This document shows, in pieces, positions 1 through 12,577 of a DNA stretch of 64,000 nucleotides. The position numbers were made by a program, and so were the translations under genes. Positions within the stretch are counted from its first letter, which is position 1. Every line of letters starts with the position of its first letter. The notes below the pieces were generated by a model. The model worked only from the letters and a program-made list of their open reading frames with translations, searched no databases and was not told the origin of the DNA. The stretch is from Styela clava (Eukaryota > Chordata > Ascidiacea > Stolidobranchia > Styelidae), in contig NC_135257.1 of assembly GCF_964204865.1 (NCBI RefSeq), positions 5,850,151-5,914,150 of the forward strand, given 5' to 3'.

Positions 1-2652
1 AAACAAATTGATTTAGATTTACTAAGAACACTGCCTAGTAATAGATTCTTTGCATCTATGGAATGTGTTGGGATTCAGCAATTGAGACGAGTATTGAGAG
101 CATACAGTTTACATAACCCGGGTATCGGGTAGGGTGATTATTTAATTTTTTCCATATTTTTGTTAATGCATTGCTTTCTTTGTGAATATTTAGGCACATT
201 GTCTAATTTGTAAAACGGACAGTTCAAAAAAGTATCCTTAAAATTATATTTAAATATATTATGGACAACAGTAGGCTTTGATTTACCTTGTTATTTTGAT
301 TTGGTTAACTTGATACTTTTTTCAGATATTGTCAAGGATTGAATAGAATGGCAGCTGTTTCCCTTCTATATCTTGGTGAAGAAGATGCGTTCTGGTGTTT
401 GGTTGCAATTGTTGAATGTATTATGCCATCTGAGTATTATACACCAACTTTGACTGCTTCTCAGGTATGTCGTCTTCCACATTATAGTTTCGTTGTCTGG
501 TAGTTCCATAACTATTCTTAGGCAACTTATGTCTCAACATTTCCACGTTTTGCAGATGCTTCTTTGTTTGCTTTATTGTTACTTCTAAGGCATTTAGCGA
601 TGTAATATGCTTTGTGGCGATAAAGTAATTTATGGCATTTAGACTAGAGAATAAATATGCTATTTGGCAATTACCGGTATGTAGGGCAGTGGCGATTAAG
701 TAAGTTAAGGCCTTTAGCGATTAAATATGCTTTTTGGCGATCACGACAGGCAATAGCGATTAAGTAAGTTAAGGATATATAATCAAATATTATTTTGGGC
801 TATTTATAAAGTATATATATATAAATGCATATATAAATAAATGCATAGGCTTATAGTGTTCACCAAGATTTACAATTCTTCTATGTATGATGTAAAGCTT
901 TGAACTTACTGTATCACCTTAACCTTTTCATATTTCTAAACAGGCAGATCAGAGAGTGTTCCGTGACTTACTTGCTGAAAAACTACCAAGATTACATCGG
1001 CATTTTGAAAACATGGGAATCGATCTTTCACTGATAACCTTCAACTGGTTTCTTTGCATCTATTGTGACAACGTTCCACCAGAAACTATGTTTAAAATTT
1101 GGGATATCTTTCTGAATGAAAGCTCCAAGGTTGGATATTATCAGAGTATAAAAATATGCTTTTGTTGTATAAAGATGACAATGACGAAGTTGGTTTCTGA
1201 GTCTGATTTTCTTGGGGATTGAAGAAAGCAACACAATGTGCGAGATTCCGCTGTCATCAATTGGTGGTTCATGTCAGCCTTGGTCAATTAATTTCGACCT
1301 GACTAATCATAACCATTCATTGGAAAATGTTGACTGACAGTCTATAGACTGAGAACTGTGCGAGAGGCTGGAAAATTTTTAAACCATCTTGTCAGGTTTT
1401 CCTTCTACTGGAATAAATTTAAGTTAATATCTTATCTTTAGTGTATTGTAGGCCTTTTCAATCCAAATTAGCTATTATTTTATTTTAGGTATGGCATTCA
1501 TCACCTGTGCATTTAAGAGGATGCTCTTATTCCTTAGGGATGTAGTAATAAATTTTAATTTAGGTTTTAGGCGCAACTAAAGACATTACATTGTAGTATG
1601 CAGTCTTGTTTTTGAATAGAGTGATTCAGTTTGTATTTCGAATACTACATATATATTGTTAAATTAAATGCATCTGGAAATATCTATTCAAATTATTCAC
1701 CTAATCTGTCACAACTCTGTCTAATCCTAAGTGTTTTTGTTTTCAATAATATAATTATAGTATGTTTTTCTGTTTCAGGTTTTGTTTAGATTTGGATTGG
1801 CTTTTTTCAAACATATTGAAGAAGATATTCTTGAATTAAATGATTACATGACTTTGTTTAATTTGTTAAGAAGAATGAGTCACAGAATGTATGATGCAAG
1901 GTAATTCAAATCAATATTTTATTTTTTACCTTACTGAGAAAACAGAAGGTAGGAATGAGCTGAAAAATGGCATTTCAGGGTGAAGGGAGACACGATAAAC
2001 AAATACAGGTTATCGAGCACCAACACCCTTGGATAAGTCTGAAAGATTCTCGGCTTCTGTCTATAGTGAATGTACCTTCTGCTCATAAAAACATCGATTG
2101 TAGAGTCAGGCAGGAGATTAGCAAAGCTAATGTTGCCTAACTGCAGCAAAGCTAATCTCCTGTTAACAAAGTCTGTTAACAAAGCTTTGTTCAAAGCAAC
2201 TTCACACGAGTTGAAATTATTTTTTCTCAAATTGCAGTCTAAGCAAAATTCTTTTCAACCAAGATTCGCATTTAAATTTGCTTCAGATTCTCAGCCATTG
2301 TTTACTCATTGTTAAGCAAAATTCTTGGTTTTGGAGCATATTTTGTTTTTTAGTAAAACTGATACTTGTTAATAGTTCCTGGTATATCAGAATGTTTCAT
2401 TTTTGTCTTTCCACCCCGTTGCTTTTTTACAGTAAAGATGCATTATTGTTTTTCAGAGTGCTTACACAAATAGCTTTCCAAGGAATGAACCCTTTTCCAA
2501 TGAGAAAAATTCGGCGATTTCGATTGATTCATATGGAAAAAGTTCAGGCTGAACTTGAGCAACTTGATCTGCTGAGGAATGAGTTTGCAAGCCGTAGAAA
2601 TAAAGCATCGTCTAACAGTGATATGTATAGTGATGATGAAGGAGATGATTAG
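1..2652 (+). CDS. TBC1D2: TBC1 domain family member 2-like Rab GTPase-activating protein (3' part, 5 exons)
   Basis: Exons 1-128 (continues from off-window), 326-464, 944-1129, 1779-1900 and 2457-2652 join in phase into 256 codons ending in TAG. The product is the C-terminal part of a TBC domain, which stimulates GTP hydrolysis by Rab proteins in membrane traffic. The arginine-finger motif IxxDxxR is visible as IDLDLLR (residues 3-9), and the glutamine finger as YCQG (44-47). The blocks FWCLVAIVE, QRVFRDLLAEKLPRLH and ITFNWFL, followed by NPFPMRKIR, match the TBC1D2/TBC1D2B subfamily as I know it, rather than other TBC families. The protein ends in a short acidic tail (SDDEGDD). The N-terminal PH and coiled-coil region expected for this family would lie upstream of the window. 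Whether this is TBC1D2 or TBC1D2B cannot be decided; an invertebrate may have one gene for both. Confidence 0.9.
590..770. repeat. Degenerate minisatellite-like repeat in a TBC1D2-like intron
   Basis: Three to four imperfect units of about 45-60 bases recur in the intron between exons 2 and 3, built around the words 'ttagcgat', 'aatatgctt' and 'ggcgat'. No coding or splice role is apparent. Confidence 0.4.
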
Positions 2653-2734
2653 GTGGATGAAAACTGTAAAATAACTTCAAAGTTACATAGCCATTGGTGG
2701 ATGTTGTTTCTTCATTGAATGATACAAATTTAGC

Positions 2735-2740
2735 AATAAA
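2735..2740 (+). terminator. Poly(A) signal AATAAA of the TBC1D2-like gene
   Basis: A canonical AATAAA hexamer lies 83 bases after the stop codon, with no other candidate closer. It is the likely 3' end signal of the upstream gene. Confidence 0.65.
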
Positions 2741-4489
2741 CAATCATATTTTTAGGCCGCTGTGGGTCTTGTTGCATAATATGTGTTGAAGATTCATAGT
2801 GCCCGTTAACTTTCGTATTCACTTAAGTTTCTGTTGAAAAAAGGTTGTTTAAGAAACAGTATTTTATCGGCAGATTGTGTATGACATGTTCATTTTGTCA
2901 CCATTATGCAGTGCCAACTGCCAACATTTGCCAAAAGTAGATAAAATATTCGATTTAGTGTGCTGAGTAACTTTCTTTTACTCGCACTAGTCATTAATTG
3001 CGTAAGAGAATTCTATCCATACCAAACTCTTCCAAGATAACAATCCCGAGTCATTGTATTTTAGTGATTGCAATAATGATAATATAATTTTTATATGCAA
3101 CGGATGTACATACAGTGACATTCCTGTTATGCACCAATATAAAGTAGAAATTTAGTTGTCCAGCCAGAAAAATTGTTGCAGTTATACTTTTGACATTCTG
3201 TTAGTTTTTGTGCAATATATGGCCACATTTTCCTATTTCCTTATATTATACCGTTATTATTATACTTATTACGATGTTGTAAAATCATAAATATTAACTG
3301 ACTCAAATTGCATTTATAATCTACACATATTTCATTAACTTGAATATAAAGTGAAAGAATCATAAAGCAAGAACATTACGGAATTAGCGCTATTGATTTG
3401 GTTTCTGCGGGACTAACTTCTTATCCTTCTATGGGTTCTGCAAGATTGAAGATAATTCAAGAGTCTTGCTGCACACTCTCACGAATATGTTTCTGTAACG
3501 TTTACGGCGCTCACTTGGCTAATAACAGACAGTCCCCGAACTTTTTATAGAACTAAAGTAAGGAAAAGAAGAACAAGGAATAAAATTCATGCCTAACCTG
3601 GTACGCACACTGCGGGAATACCACGTTTCTACTGACCAAAGTTGGACATACAACAACAGAATTGCATCCGTGATTAGTCAGCAGCAAGAATCTTGAATTA
3701 ATTGGAATAGTCATGGAAGTAGTTAATACCGTCGTTAACTAACCTCATAGCCGTGATGAATAAGTACCGGTAGTTCTTTGTGGAACGCTGGTCGTTTATT
3801 TGGCTCCAAATCGGGCGAAAGTCTTGTTTGTCATATCTGAGTTAGTATGACATATTAGGAGGTTGGTTCCGCTTTCCCCAAGTAGCTCAATACTTATGAT
3901 AGATGGATTATATTGAAAACTCATGTAGAATTTGGAGAGCAAGCAAAGCTTAAAAACTGTAGAGTTACTGCCTGTCCAGGAAGAGGTTGAACATAATAAA
4001 TAATCACCGAAATGAAAATGAAAAAAAATGTCTGTTTGTCTCTCCCCTGAAAGCTGTTTTGAATTTTCAGTAAAGTTTGAAAATCCTTCGTCTGCTCAAG
4101 CGAGTATGGACGAATCCTTTCCATAATGTCACCCACTCTTAAATATAAAAATAACAAGAAAACAGTGCAGCGTCGATTTGCATATATTATTTGATCATCT
4201 ACTACAGTAATTCAAAAATGTTACGTTTAGTTTACGAAAACATTACATCTTCAAACCATATCAATTTACAGTATTATTAATCATAAATGAGATTCCTACG
4301 CATCATTTGAAATACAATCGTACTCAGAGTTCGAATTCGATATATATATGTTGACGTCTGAAATTTTAATTTCAGAGAGAAGTTGTTGCATATTTTACTA
4401 TATGTCTACGAGCGCATTCCTACATAGCCAGTGTTACTAAGAACATTAAACGCAGGGCACCGTCAAATAAATGATCGAACAAATTACTA
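2741..4489. other. Intergenic, no gene seen; 3' flank of dehydrogenase copy 1
   Basis: No exon chain is supported here. Most of the stretch is the left part of duplication copy A. Around 3500-3660 it shares a repeat with 10380-10480 and 17130-17260, with the words 'cttggctaa', 'gaactaaa' and 'gggaatacca'. The minus-strand open frame at 3921-4157 resembles no known protein and is not conserved as a frame in the duplicate at 10992-11189. Confidence 0.5.
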
Positions 4490-4495
4490 TTTATT
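4490..4495 (-). terminator. Poly(A) signal of dehydrogenase copy 1
   Basis: TTTATT on the plus strand reads AATAAA on the coding strand, about 190 bases after the stop codon. The same signal is preserved at the equivalent place in copy 2 (11447-11452). Confidence 0.6.
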
Positions 4496-4684
4496 GCAAA
4501 CCACTGACGACAGTTTAAATCGCTAATATAATGACAGTCATTGGAATCACCATTCTTGATCAAAGAGGAGTTGGAAAATTAAATTCTTCTAATCGAGAAG
4601 CTCTCTGATGAAGCCATATTCGATTTACTACAAGTAGTGCAACGGCACCAAATGAACTATTATCTAAACACGAGTTCCGTTTAA

Positions 4685-7600
4685 TCAAAATACGAAGTAT
4701 AGAAGGATTCGATCGAATATCTCTGGCATCATCTCTCTTGCAGTTGCCAACCAGCCTATATAAGGAGGGGCATATGCATATCGACTTCTTGTAATTCCAC
4801 CTGAATGCAAATATAAGTAATATACCTAGTCAGTTTCGGTCGATGATCCAAATATTAATTTATCTATTAGAAAATTAGCGACATCGACTGACACAGTAGC
4901 CGATTGGTACAATTTTAATAATCTTGACAACTATGACAAAATAGGCTCACCTTGTATGATAACGTTTGCCGTTTTATCTACCGGATACCCTTGAATCTGC
5001 ATTCTTTGTTTTCTGTTTAAACAAGAAGATTCGAAATCATATTTGAATTTAGTTGTCGAGATCGAGAATTTTCATTTCAACAATGATGCCATCTGACTTT
5101 TGCAAAAAAAAGGAATGCTGTAAATTGTTTCTTTTAGAAGTCGTTTTAAACAACTACCTCAAATGTAAAGGACACTTACGCTTGTACCCATCTCGCTCCC
5201 TCAGTATCAATTGCACCCAGTATGCAGATAGTTATGCTCGGATACTCATGTCCTGTCATCATTCCTTCCAATTGCAATGAGGTAAAGAAATTGGCAACAG
5301 CCGCCTTGGTTGCTCCATATGCCGCAATGTTTGGTATACCTGGACGACCTGTGATAGATAGATATATATCGTATATTCAAGATCGGCAAATGCTGAAGAC
5401 GGGAATACTTAACAAGCATAAACCGGTTAATAAGCAGACTAGATAACTAGGCAAACAACCAAGCTTACCTGGGCACTAGATTATCTCTCTATAAGTCTAT
5501 AGGGAATGAATTCATAGGACTTGTGGATAGTAGGCCTATATATGTTCGCTTATTACTATACATTTGTTTCGCCATTAATCACCTATACCAGCGTTTTATA
5601 ACTTTATTAAACATAACTAATATAAGATTGAATATTTTACACATTGCACTTAGTATAAGTATAGCAACTAACCCCCAAATGTACCCCATTTCATGTTAAA
5701 AATATGAAAACAAAGTTAATTTTTCCCAAAATTCGAACAAAGACTTTCGTAGGAATCAAATTACACCAGGTTTAAGAACATAACATGTTCCACACAGTCA
5801 TTATCAAATTAAAATTTATATTCTCAAGACCTTTGGCTCTGATTGAAATAATTATATCTAAGTTCCCATCCGTACGATGTACATAGTTACCCTTGTTGAG
5901 ATAATAGGAATTTCTGTTTATAACGGGAATCACGAGCTCACGTTTACAGCATTTAATTGGATTTATGATCAACGTATAAATACGACTCCGATATCTTTCG
6001 ATGGGGGAAGACGATGTAAACCATTCAAAGCGAGTGTGGATAAATGTTTTAAGATTTGTATTCTGTGTGTTGTGGAAATTTACAAATAAAAACATATAGA
6101 GATTTTTAACGCATCTTTATTCACATGGGCGTTGAAGCTGAAGGGTGAACGGGTGACTTGCAAGTCAGAGACAATCTACGAAATAGCAATATACGGTAAC
6201 ATCACATTCATCTAACAATCATTTATGCTATATAAGTATCTTCTTGTTTCTTATTCCCAATGCTTCGTATGTAAATCAGTAAATTCATTTTGCCTTTCTA
6301 TGTTGTTCACCTTCTGTTACGTGGTGTCTGCCTATTGTACCTACTGTTGCGCAACGGTAGACACCACCTGCTGCAATTTTGTGAGCTGTAGTTTATCTAT
6401 CTGCTGAACCGAGTTCAGCGAACATGAGTGAATTTTTAGGATTTCGAAGTAAAATCAGGCAGAGATGATGACGAAGGGTTGACCTTTTGCCTTTATTCCT
6501 GCTCAGGCCTACACCTAAAAACTTTACAAGGCATAAAGTAGCTTACACATCAACGATCACAAAATTAAGGCAGTATTTTTTTTTCGTGAGCCGCGAGTTT
6601 TTTCCCTGATTATTTGGCGCCGCACGCACAAAAGTTTGGAAACCGCCGACTTTACTAACCTGCTTGCGATGAGACGACGATCAATTGGCCTTGAGACTGT
6701 CCCAAATGGGGCATTGCTGCTGACGCAAGTTCAACATAACTAACATAGTTCACTGGAATGGATCTGTGTTAAAAACAGGATTACGACAAAAGCTAGAATA
6801 AAAACTACCCGTACACGACAATATACCAACCTACGCTGTTTTGAATTTAGTTATATATAGTAAATAATGCGTATATATATATATATATATACGTATGCAA
6901 ATAAATACTCGCCTTCTCATAAAATTTAAATCATCCTTACTCCCTTCCCATTTGCCATGACGAGATATGACATGATTCAAAACCAGTATATCAAGGCCAC
7001 CTAAATTAAAACAGAAATCGATAAATGAAAGAATATGTCCAGAACGTACTGAATAAACACTTAAACATTCACTCGCCTAATTTTTTAACTGCGATATTTA
7101 TAACCGATTCATACACTGTAGTATCAGTCATATCAGCAACAACATAACTTGCTTCTTTCGCACCAAGAGAAAGGCATTTTTCCACAACCTGAAACGAAAA
7201 ACAGCTTAGTTTGGCATTTAGTGACCATAAAAGCGATTTATACCAATAAAATACGGTATGTATATATCAAAGAATACCCACACAAAAAGAATAAAATAAA
7301 ACATTTCACATTTTAAAGATATCGAAAACGTGGCATGTTTATGGCTACTTACTCGTTTCAACTCCTTTTCCCGACGTGCAGTCACAACAATTTTTGCACC
7401 AAGTTCTGAATATTGGTAAGCAACTTCTTCGCCTATATTTTGGCTTGCCCCGGTAACGAGAATTCTTTTTCCTTGTATTGAGTCTGCAAAATGCAGCGAT
7501 TACTCAGCATGAAAAGTCTTTCTAAAATAAATATATTGCCGTGCCATGTACAGGGCGAATATAATAATGAGCCATTCTCATATTTTGAAGAATGAAATAT

Positions 7601-7699
7601 TAAAAAATGCTCACCTCTGTCTATGTTCGCATTGAAGTATCTGTAAGCTAAAATTGCAATAGTCACTACAAACACTGACTTCAAAAAAATTCTAGCCAT
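4685..7699 (-). CDS. HSD11B1L: 11-beta-hydroxysteroid dehydrogenase 1-like short-chain dehydrogenase/reductase, copy 1 (intact, 8 exons)
   Basis: Exons in coding order are 7615-7699, 7353-7483, 7077-7188, 6913-7000, 6660-6763, 5180-5348, 4951-5012 and 4685-4800. They total 867 nt and 288 aa, close to the 292 aa of human HSD11B1. An N-terminal hydrophobic anchor (about residues 5-22) suggests an ER-membrane enzyme. The Rossmann cofactor motif is TGASQNIG (39-46). The catalytic set is N144, S170, Y184 and K188 (YGATK), one residue offset from the human enzyme. The family uses NADP(H) to interconvert hydroxy- and keto-steroids; substrate here is unknown. The HSD11B1-type block GGLDILVLNH is also present. 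Introns 3 and 4 have GC-AG ends (donors at 7076 and 6912), a reading forced by the protein alignment. A tandem paralogue lies at 11648-16565. Retinol or other lipid substrates remain possible. Confidence 0.9.
5589..6648. mobile_element. Decayed hAT-type element in intron 5 of dehydrogenase copy 1
   Basis: The left edge (cagcgttttataactt) follows 'acctatac', and the right edge reads 'aaagtttggaaaccgccg'. It is orthologous to the better preserved element at 12578-13682 in copy 2: same position, internal blocks such as 'gttacgtggtgYctgc', and similar ends. The right target-site copy is decayed here. No transposase frame remains. It was present before the segment duplicated. Confidence 0.6.
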
Positions 7700-8405
7700 T
7701 GTTTTGAAGGCTCTTGCTTAGGCACAACTTCTGCCGATGTGAGGTGTGGAACATTAGCTCAGTTAATTATTAACGATATGAAAATATGTAGAAAACCTGT
7801 GAGAGAAAATCAGTGAACCAAAATCGGACCACAAACGACTGCTTACGCTACCGCTATCATCGGAGACAATTATCGTATACACAGCCTTACATATAAGTTG
7901 ATATGTACTTGAAAATGACACATTGCAGTAACGATGCTGTCAATTTGTGCACGCTCATATGAAACTTAGGACCGGATTTACGTAACTTCCAACTTCCTAT
8001 ATGATTTATCTGCCATTCTCCATTTCAGACTTTCAGTTGTTAAAAAACTTTTGTATATGAGTGCAAATAAATTATCCCAGCTCATTGTCCTAATTTATTG
8101 CATTAAGCTATACGTGTTTCTGCATGTGAACAAGAATGAATGATAGCTCCATTCTCAATGGATGGTTCCAATACCGTATCTGATTATGGCGAAAATATCA
8201 CAGAAATATGTCGCAAAAAATGACTTTTTACTTTTTATACCGGTATGACGCAAGACCTGTATTGACACAAACTATATTGCCGGGTATCTTTATATTAATA
8301 TTATTTTCATTTTAACCCGTGATGCCCTGGTGATTCCGCAGAGGTAATTTAAATATTTATTTGTTGACTTCGTTTGGATTGATAGGCGTCGTGGCACAGC
8401 CGTAA

Positions 8406-9525
8406 ATATATATATATACGACTACGGCACAGCCACACCACAACGTTTAACCATTGAGGTGTTATATACACCTCAATGGGCTTAACCCTTTCGTTGTTGT
8501 TCCTCAACAACGAATACTTTTGTTGTGATTGGTTGACCCACATACCCACTAACTAACCTAAACTATCAAACTGCGTGTTCGCTGACTACAACATCTAGCA
8601 CACGCGTTTTGTGAACCTCCATAGTTCAAGATTGTCTTGGCAAGTTTAGAAACAAGTAGGTTGAAATGTTTTAATGCAGATCGGAAATTGAGCATGTTTG
8701 AAGACAAAATTTCGTACGATAACCTAATTATTGATGAAAATACAAAATTTGGCCGTGGTTGATAGGTATAGCTCTGGAACAATGATGGGATCGTTTGCTT
8801 TACATTGCTTTGGTAATTGAGTAATTGACTTATGTGTAAATGTTGTTGAAAAACAACATCATAAAATTAAGGGATGGCGATATTTAGCAGTATTAATTTT
8901 GGGAAAGTTTTTTATTTTCGTTATTCCGCTAAAAGGTTGTACAATTCATGGAGGATAGCCTACATCAGCTTATTCGGGAAATTAAATTGCAGAAACAACA
9001 GGCCTACATGCATTTAGCCACATATTGCTTGGAATTAAAATAAATGTTTTTCAACTATTTTTCAATTTTGCAGAAAATTTGCGTCATTTGTTGAAAATCA
9101 GGAAATGGGTCTTGTCCACCAGAGAGAATAACTTTCGTTACATGCAGGGGCGTGTCAAACCTTTTTGCTACTTGAGGCGAGTTTCTAACTGTGCCCCTCA
9201 TACCTAACTTGAAAAACAATAAGAGGAATAAAGAAATTGTAGATGTTGTTATACATGAGTATGAATCAATCAATGATCAATTAAGATCGAAATACTTGTA
9301 TTATTATTATTTCAATCATCTAACTAAGTAACAAACTCACACATAAATCGTGCTTCCCGGGGCGGCTGCCCATATTTCCACATGGACACTCCCCTGGTTA
9401 TATGTTACACGCAACTTTAGAAATGGCCCTTTACCAATTAAGGATGTTTTTGATGATAATTTAATGTCTCATCTTGCAGAACACTCCAAGTTGTAATCAA
9501 AACAGAAAGTCGGATTTATAGCTTT
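8406..9525. other. Spacer between duplication copies, no gene seen
   Basis: About 1.1 kb of AT-rich DNA separates the two duplicated segments. Open frames here are under 75 codons, with no recognisable motif and no conserved counterpart. I see nothing that supports a gene. Confidence 0.5.
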
Positions 9526-11446
9526 TATGTTCCCATCTAAGTTTCTATTGAAAACAAAAAAAAACATTTGAAACAGTATTTAGTAGCCTTTTGTGCATTA
9601 CTCGTTCATTTTATCACCATTATGTAGGGCCAACATCTGCCAAAACTAGTTGAAATTTTGTCCTCTACTGTTTTGCTGAGCAACTTTTTTTCACTCACGT
9701 AAGCGTCTCACTCACTGAATTGCGTATGAGAATTCTATCCATATCAAACTATTCCAGGATTTACATTCCCAGATCATTACATTTATAATTGCAACTGTGA
9801 AATAATAATATAATTTTTCAATATGCAAGCGATGTACATACAGTGACATTCTAGTTATGCGGCGATATGGAAAAGAAATTTAGTTGTCCAACCAGAGAAA
9901 TTGTTGCAGTAATATATTGGACATTCTGTTATTTTTTTTGTGCAATATATGGCCGCATTTTCTTATTTCCTTATATTATATCGTTATTATTATACTTATT
10001 ACAAAATTGTAAAATCATAAATATTAACTGAACTAAATTGCATTTCTAATCTACACATATTTCATTAACTTGAATAAAGTGAGAGAATCATCAAACAAGA
10101 GCATTTCGGAATTAGCGCTATTGATTGTGTTTCTGTGGGACTAACTTCTCATCCGTTTTCTATGCTGATCTGTACGCATTTAATGTAAGGATGGCTGAGG
10201 GAGATTGAAGATAATTCAAGAGTCTTGCTGCATTAACACAAATATGTTTCTTCAAACTTTTATGGCGCTCCACAAGTGTGTTTACCAATTGGGAAGTAAC
10301 TAATTTTGTTCGTCTACTTCACATCAAGTTTTGTAAAGGGACTAAAACCTATGGGCCCCGGGTATATTCACATGGCTGACACAGACAGTTTCCGAACTCT
10401 TAATGGAACTAAAATCGCATTTAAATTATGGCCTAACCTTGTACACACACTAGGAGAGTACCACTTTTCTACCGACCAAAGTTGGACATGCAACTGCAAA
10501 AATACATATGTGCTAGTCAGCGGCAGAGCTCTTGGATTATTTGAAATAATTAATACCGTCGTTAACTAACCTCAAAGCCGTGATGAATAAGCAGTTCTTT
10601 GTGGAATGCTGACCATTTATATTGCTCCGAATCTGACAAAAGTCTTGTTTGTCATATCTGTGTTACGGGTTAGATGGTTGGTTTTTGTGTTCGTTGGTCC
10701 GGGATTATTTCGGAAACTCGTTTAGAATTTGGAGAGCGAGCGAAGCCTCCTAAAATCTGTACGAGTGACCATATTCAGGGTGAAGATGAACATACTAAAT
10801 AATCGGTTCCATTACATTTGAACCCATGGCAATTGCACCTGTATGCTATTGCACCTATGGAATTTTTTTTTGTTTTTCGGATAGTTGAACCCACACTAAC
10901 CCTAACCCATGGGTTTTAGAACCCTCATATAGATTGAACCCGTGGATATACACATGGGTTCAAATGTACGTGGGTTCAAATGTACGGTCACCTAAATAAT
11001 CACCAAAATGAAAATACTAAAAAATGTCCAATGTCCGTTCTCTCGTCGCGGAAAATGTTTTGTGAATTTTTTGTTCGAAAATTCTTGGTTTGCTAAAGCT
11101 AGTATGAACACATCCATTTCATAATGTGAAATGTCACCCATTCTTAAGTATAAAAAACAACAAGAAAACAGTGCATCATCGATTTGCATATATTATTTGA
11201 TCATCACTACTTGCTACTACGCACGTAATTCAAAATTGCAAGAAATATATTCGCCAAAACTAGCGAATGCTCCGTTCGGATATTATGTTGACATATTATG
11301 TTGACGTCGAAAGAATTTCAATTTCAGAAAGAAGTTTGCATATTTTTCTAAATGTCTTCGAGTGCCTTTATAACTACATATATTACAATCAGTGTTACTG
11401 ACAGAATTGAATGCAAGGCACCTTCAAAGGATCAAACAAATTGCTA

Positions 11447-11452
11447 TTTATT
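11447..11452 (-). terminator. Poly(A) signal of dehydrogenase copy 2
   Basis: AATAAA on the minus strand, at the position equivalent to 4490-4495 in copy 1, within the conserved block 'gctatttattgcaaacca'. Confidence 0.5.
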
Positions 11453-12577
11453 GCAAACCATTGGAGACAATTTAAATCGATAATATGTTAACAGCCATTG
11501 GAATCACCATTTTTGATAAAAGAGGAGTGGGAAAACTCTTACAATCGAGAGGCTTTGATTTGATGTCTTCTGCTGAAGCCATATTTGATTAAATAGGTAG
11601 TGTAACGGCACTGAATAAAATATTATCTAAACACAGGTTCTATTTATTCAAAAAACGAAGCGTAGAAGAATTTGATCGTATATCTCTGGCATCATCTCTC
11701 TTGCAGTTGCCAACCAGCCTATATAAGAAGGGGCATATGCATACCGACTTCTTGTAATTCCACCTGGATACAAATATAAGTAATATATCTAGACCAAATG
11801 ATCCAATTATAAATTTGTTGTGTAGAAAATTAGCGACATCGACTGACACAGCAGCCGATCGGCACACATTTTAATAATCTTGACAACTATGAAAAATAGG
11901 CTCACCTTCTATGATAGCGTTGGCAGTTTTATCTACAGGATACCCTTGAATCGGCATTCTTTGTTTTCTGTACAAAAAAAGAGAATTCGAAAATTATGTG
12001 TGAATTTAGTTGTCACGAAATCATCATATTTCAACAGGATGTCTACTGCAAATCAATGGATGATCTATGCATGCTAGTGACAAAGACATGCGTTGATCGC
12101 AGATCTCACAGACAGTACCAAGAACAAGAATTTCTAATTCAACTTGACTTTTGCATAGAAGTAATGCTGTAAATTGTTTTAGTTCCTTTTAAAAGTCGTT
12201 TTGAACTACTCTTTCAAATTTAAAGGACACTTACGCTAGTACCCATCTCACTCTCTCAGTTCTGAGGGATAATCATTTCCTGACATCATTCCTTCCAATT
12301 GCAATGAGGTGAAGAAATTGGTGACAGCCGCTTTGGTTGCCCCATACGCCGCAACGTTTGGTATACCCGGACGAGCTGTGATACATATAATCGAGATCAA
12401 GATGGGAATAACTAAAAAGCATAAACCAGTCAATAAGCAGACGAGATATATAGGCCAACAGTCAAACTGATTGGAGAATTAGACCATCGCTTTTTAGCAA
12501 ATGAAAAGAGAATGCATTCACAGAACTTGTGGACAGTACGTTTGCTTAATTATTCTATAATCATTTATACCCTATAC

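Larger units (their letters stand above)
2815..8405. repeat. Segmental duplication, copy A (compact)
   Basis: This stretch aligns by eye, in the same orientation and order, with 9530-19975. The shared blocks start near 2823/9538 ('taagtttctRttgaaaa'), run through the 3' flank, all eight dehydrogenase exons and the upstream flank, and end near 8400/19972 ('gatgcccYRgYgattccgcagaggt'). Boundaries are approximate because the edges fade. Exon identity is high while introns carry many substitutions, so the duplication is not very recent. Confidence 0.85.

Noticed and set aside
2278-2456. Upstream part of the 124-codon open frame 2278-2652
   Set aside because: Only 2457-2652 fits the TBC protein and the splice phase (cag|agtgctt). 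The upstream codons are intron read-through.
10992-11189. Minus-strand frame resembling the one at 3921-4157
   Set aside because: The similarity comes from the segmental duplication. The frames are not preserved over matching lengths, which argues against coding.
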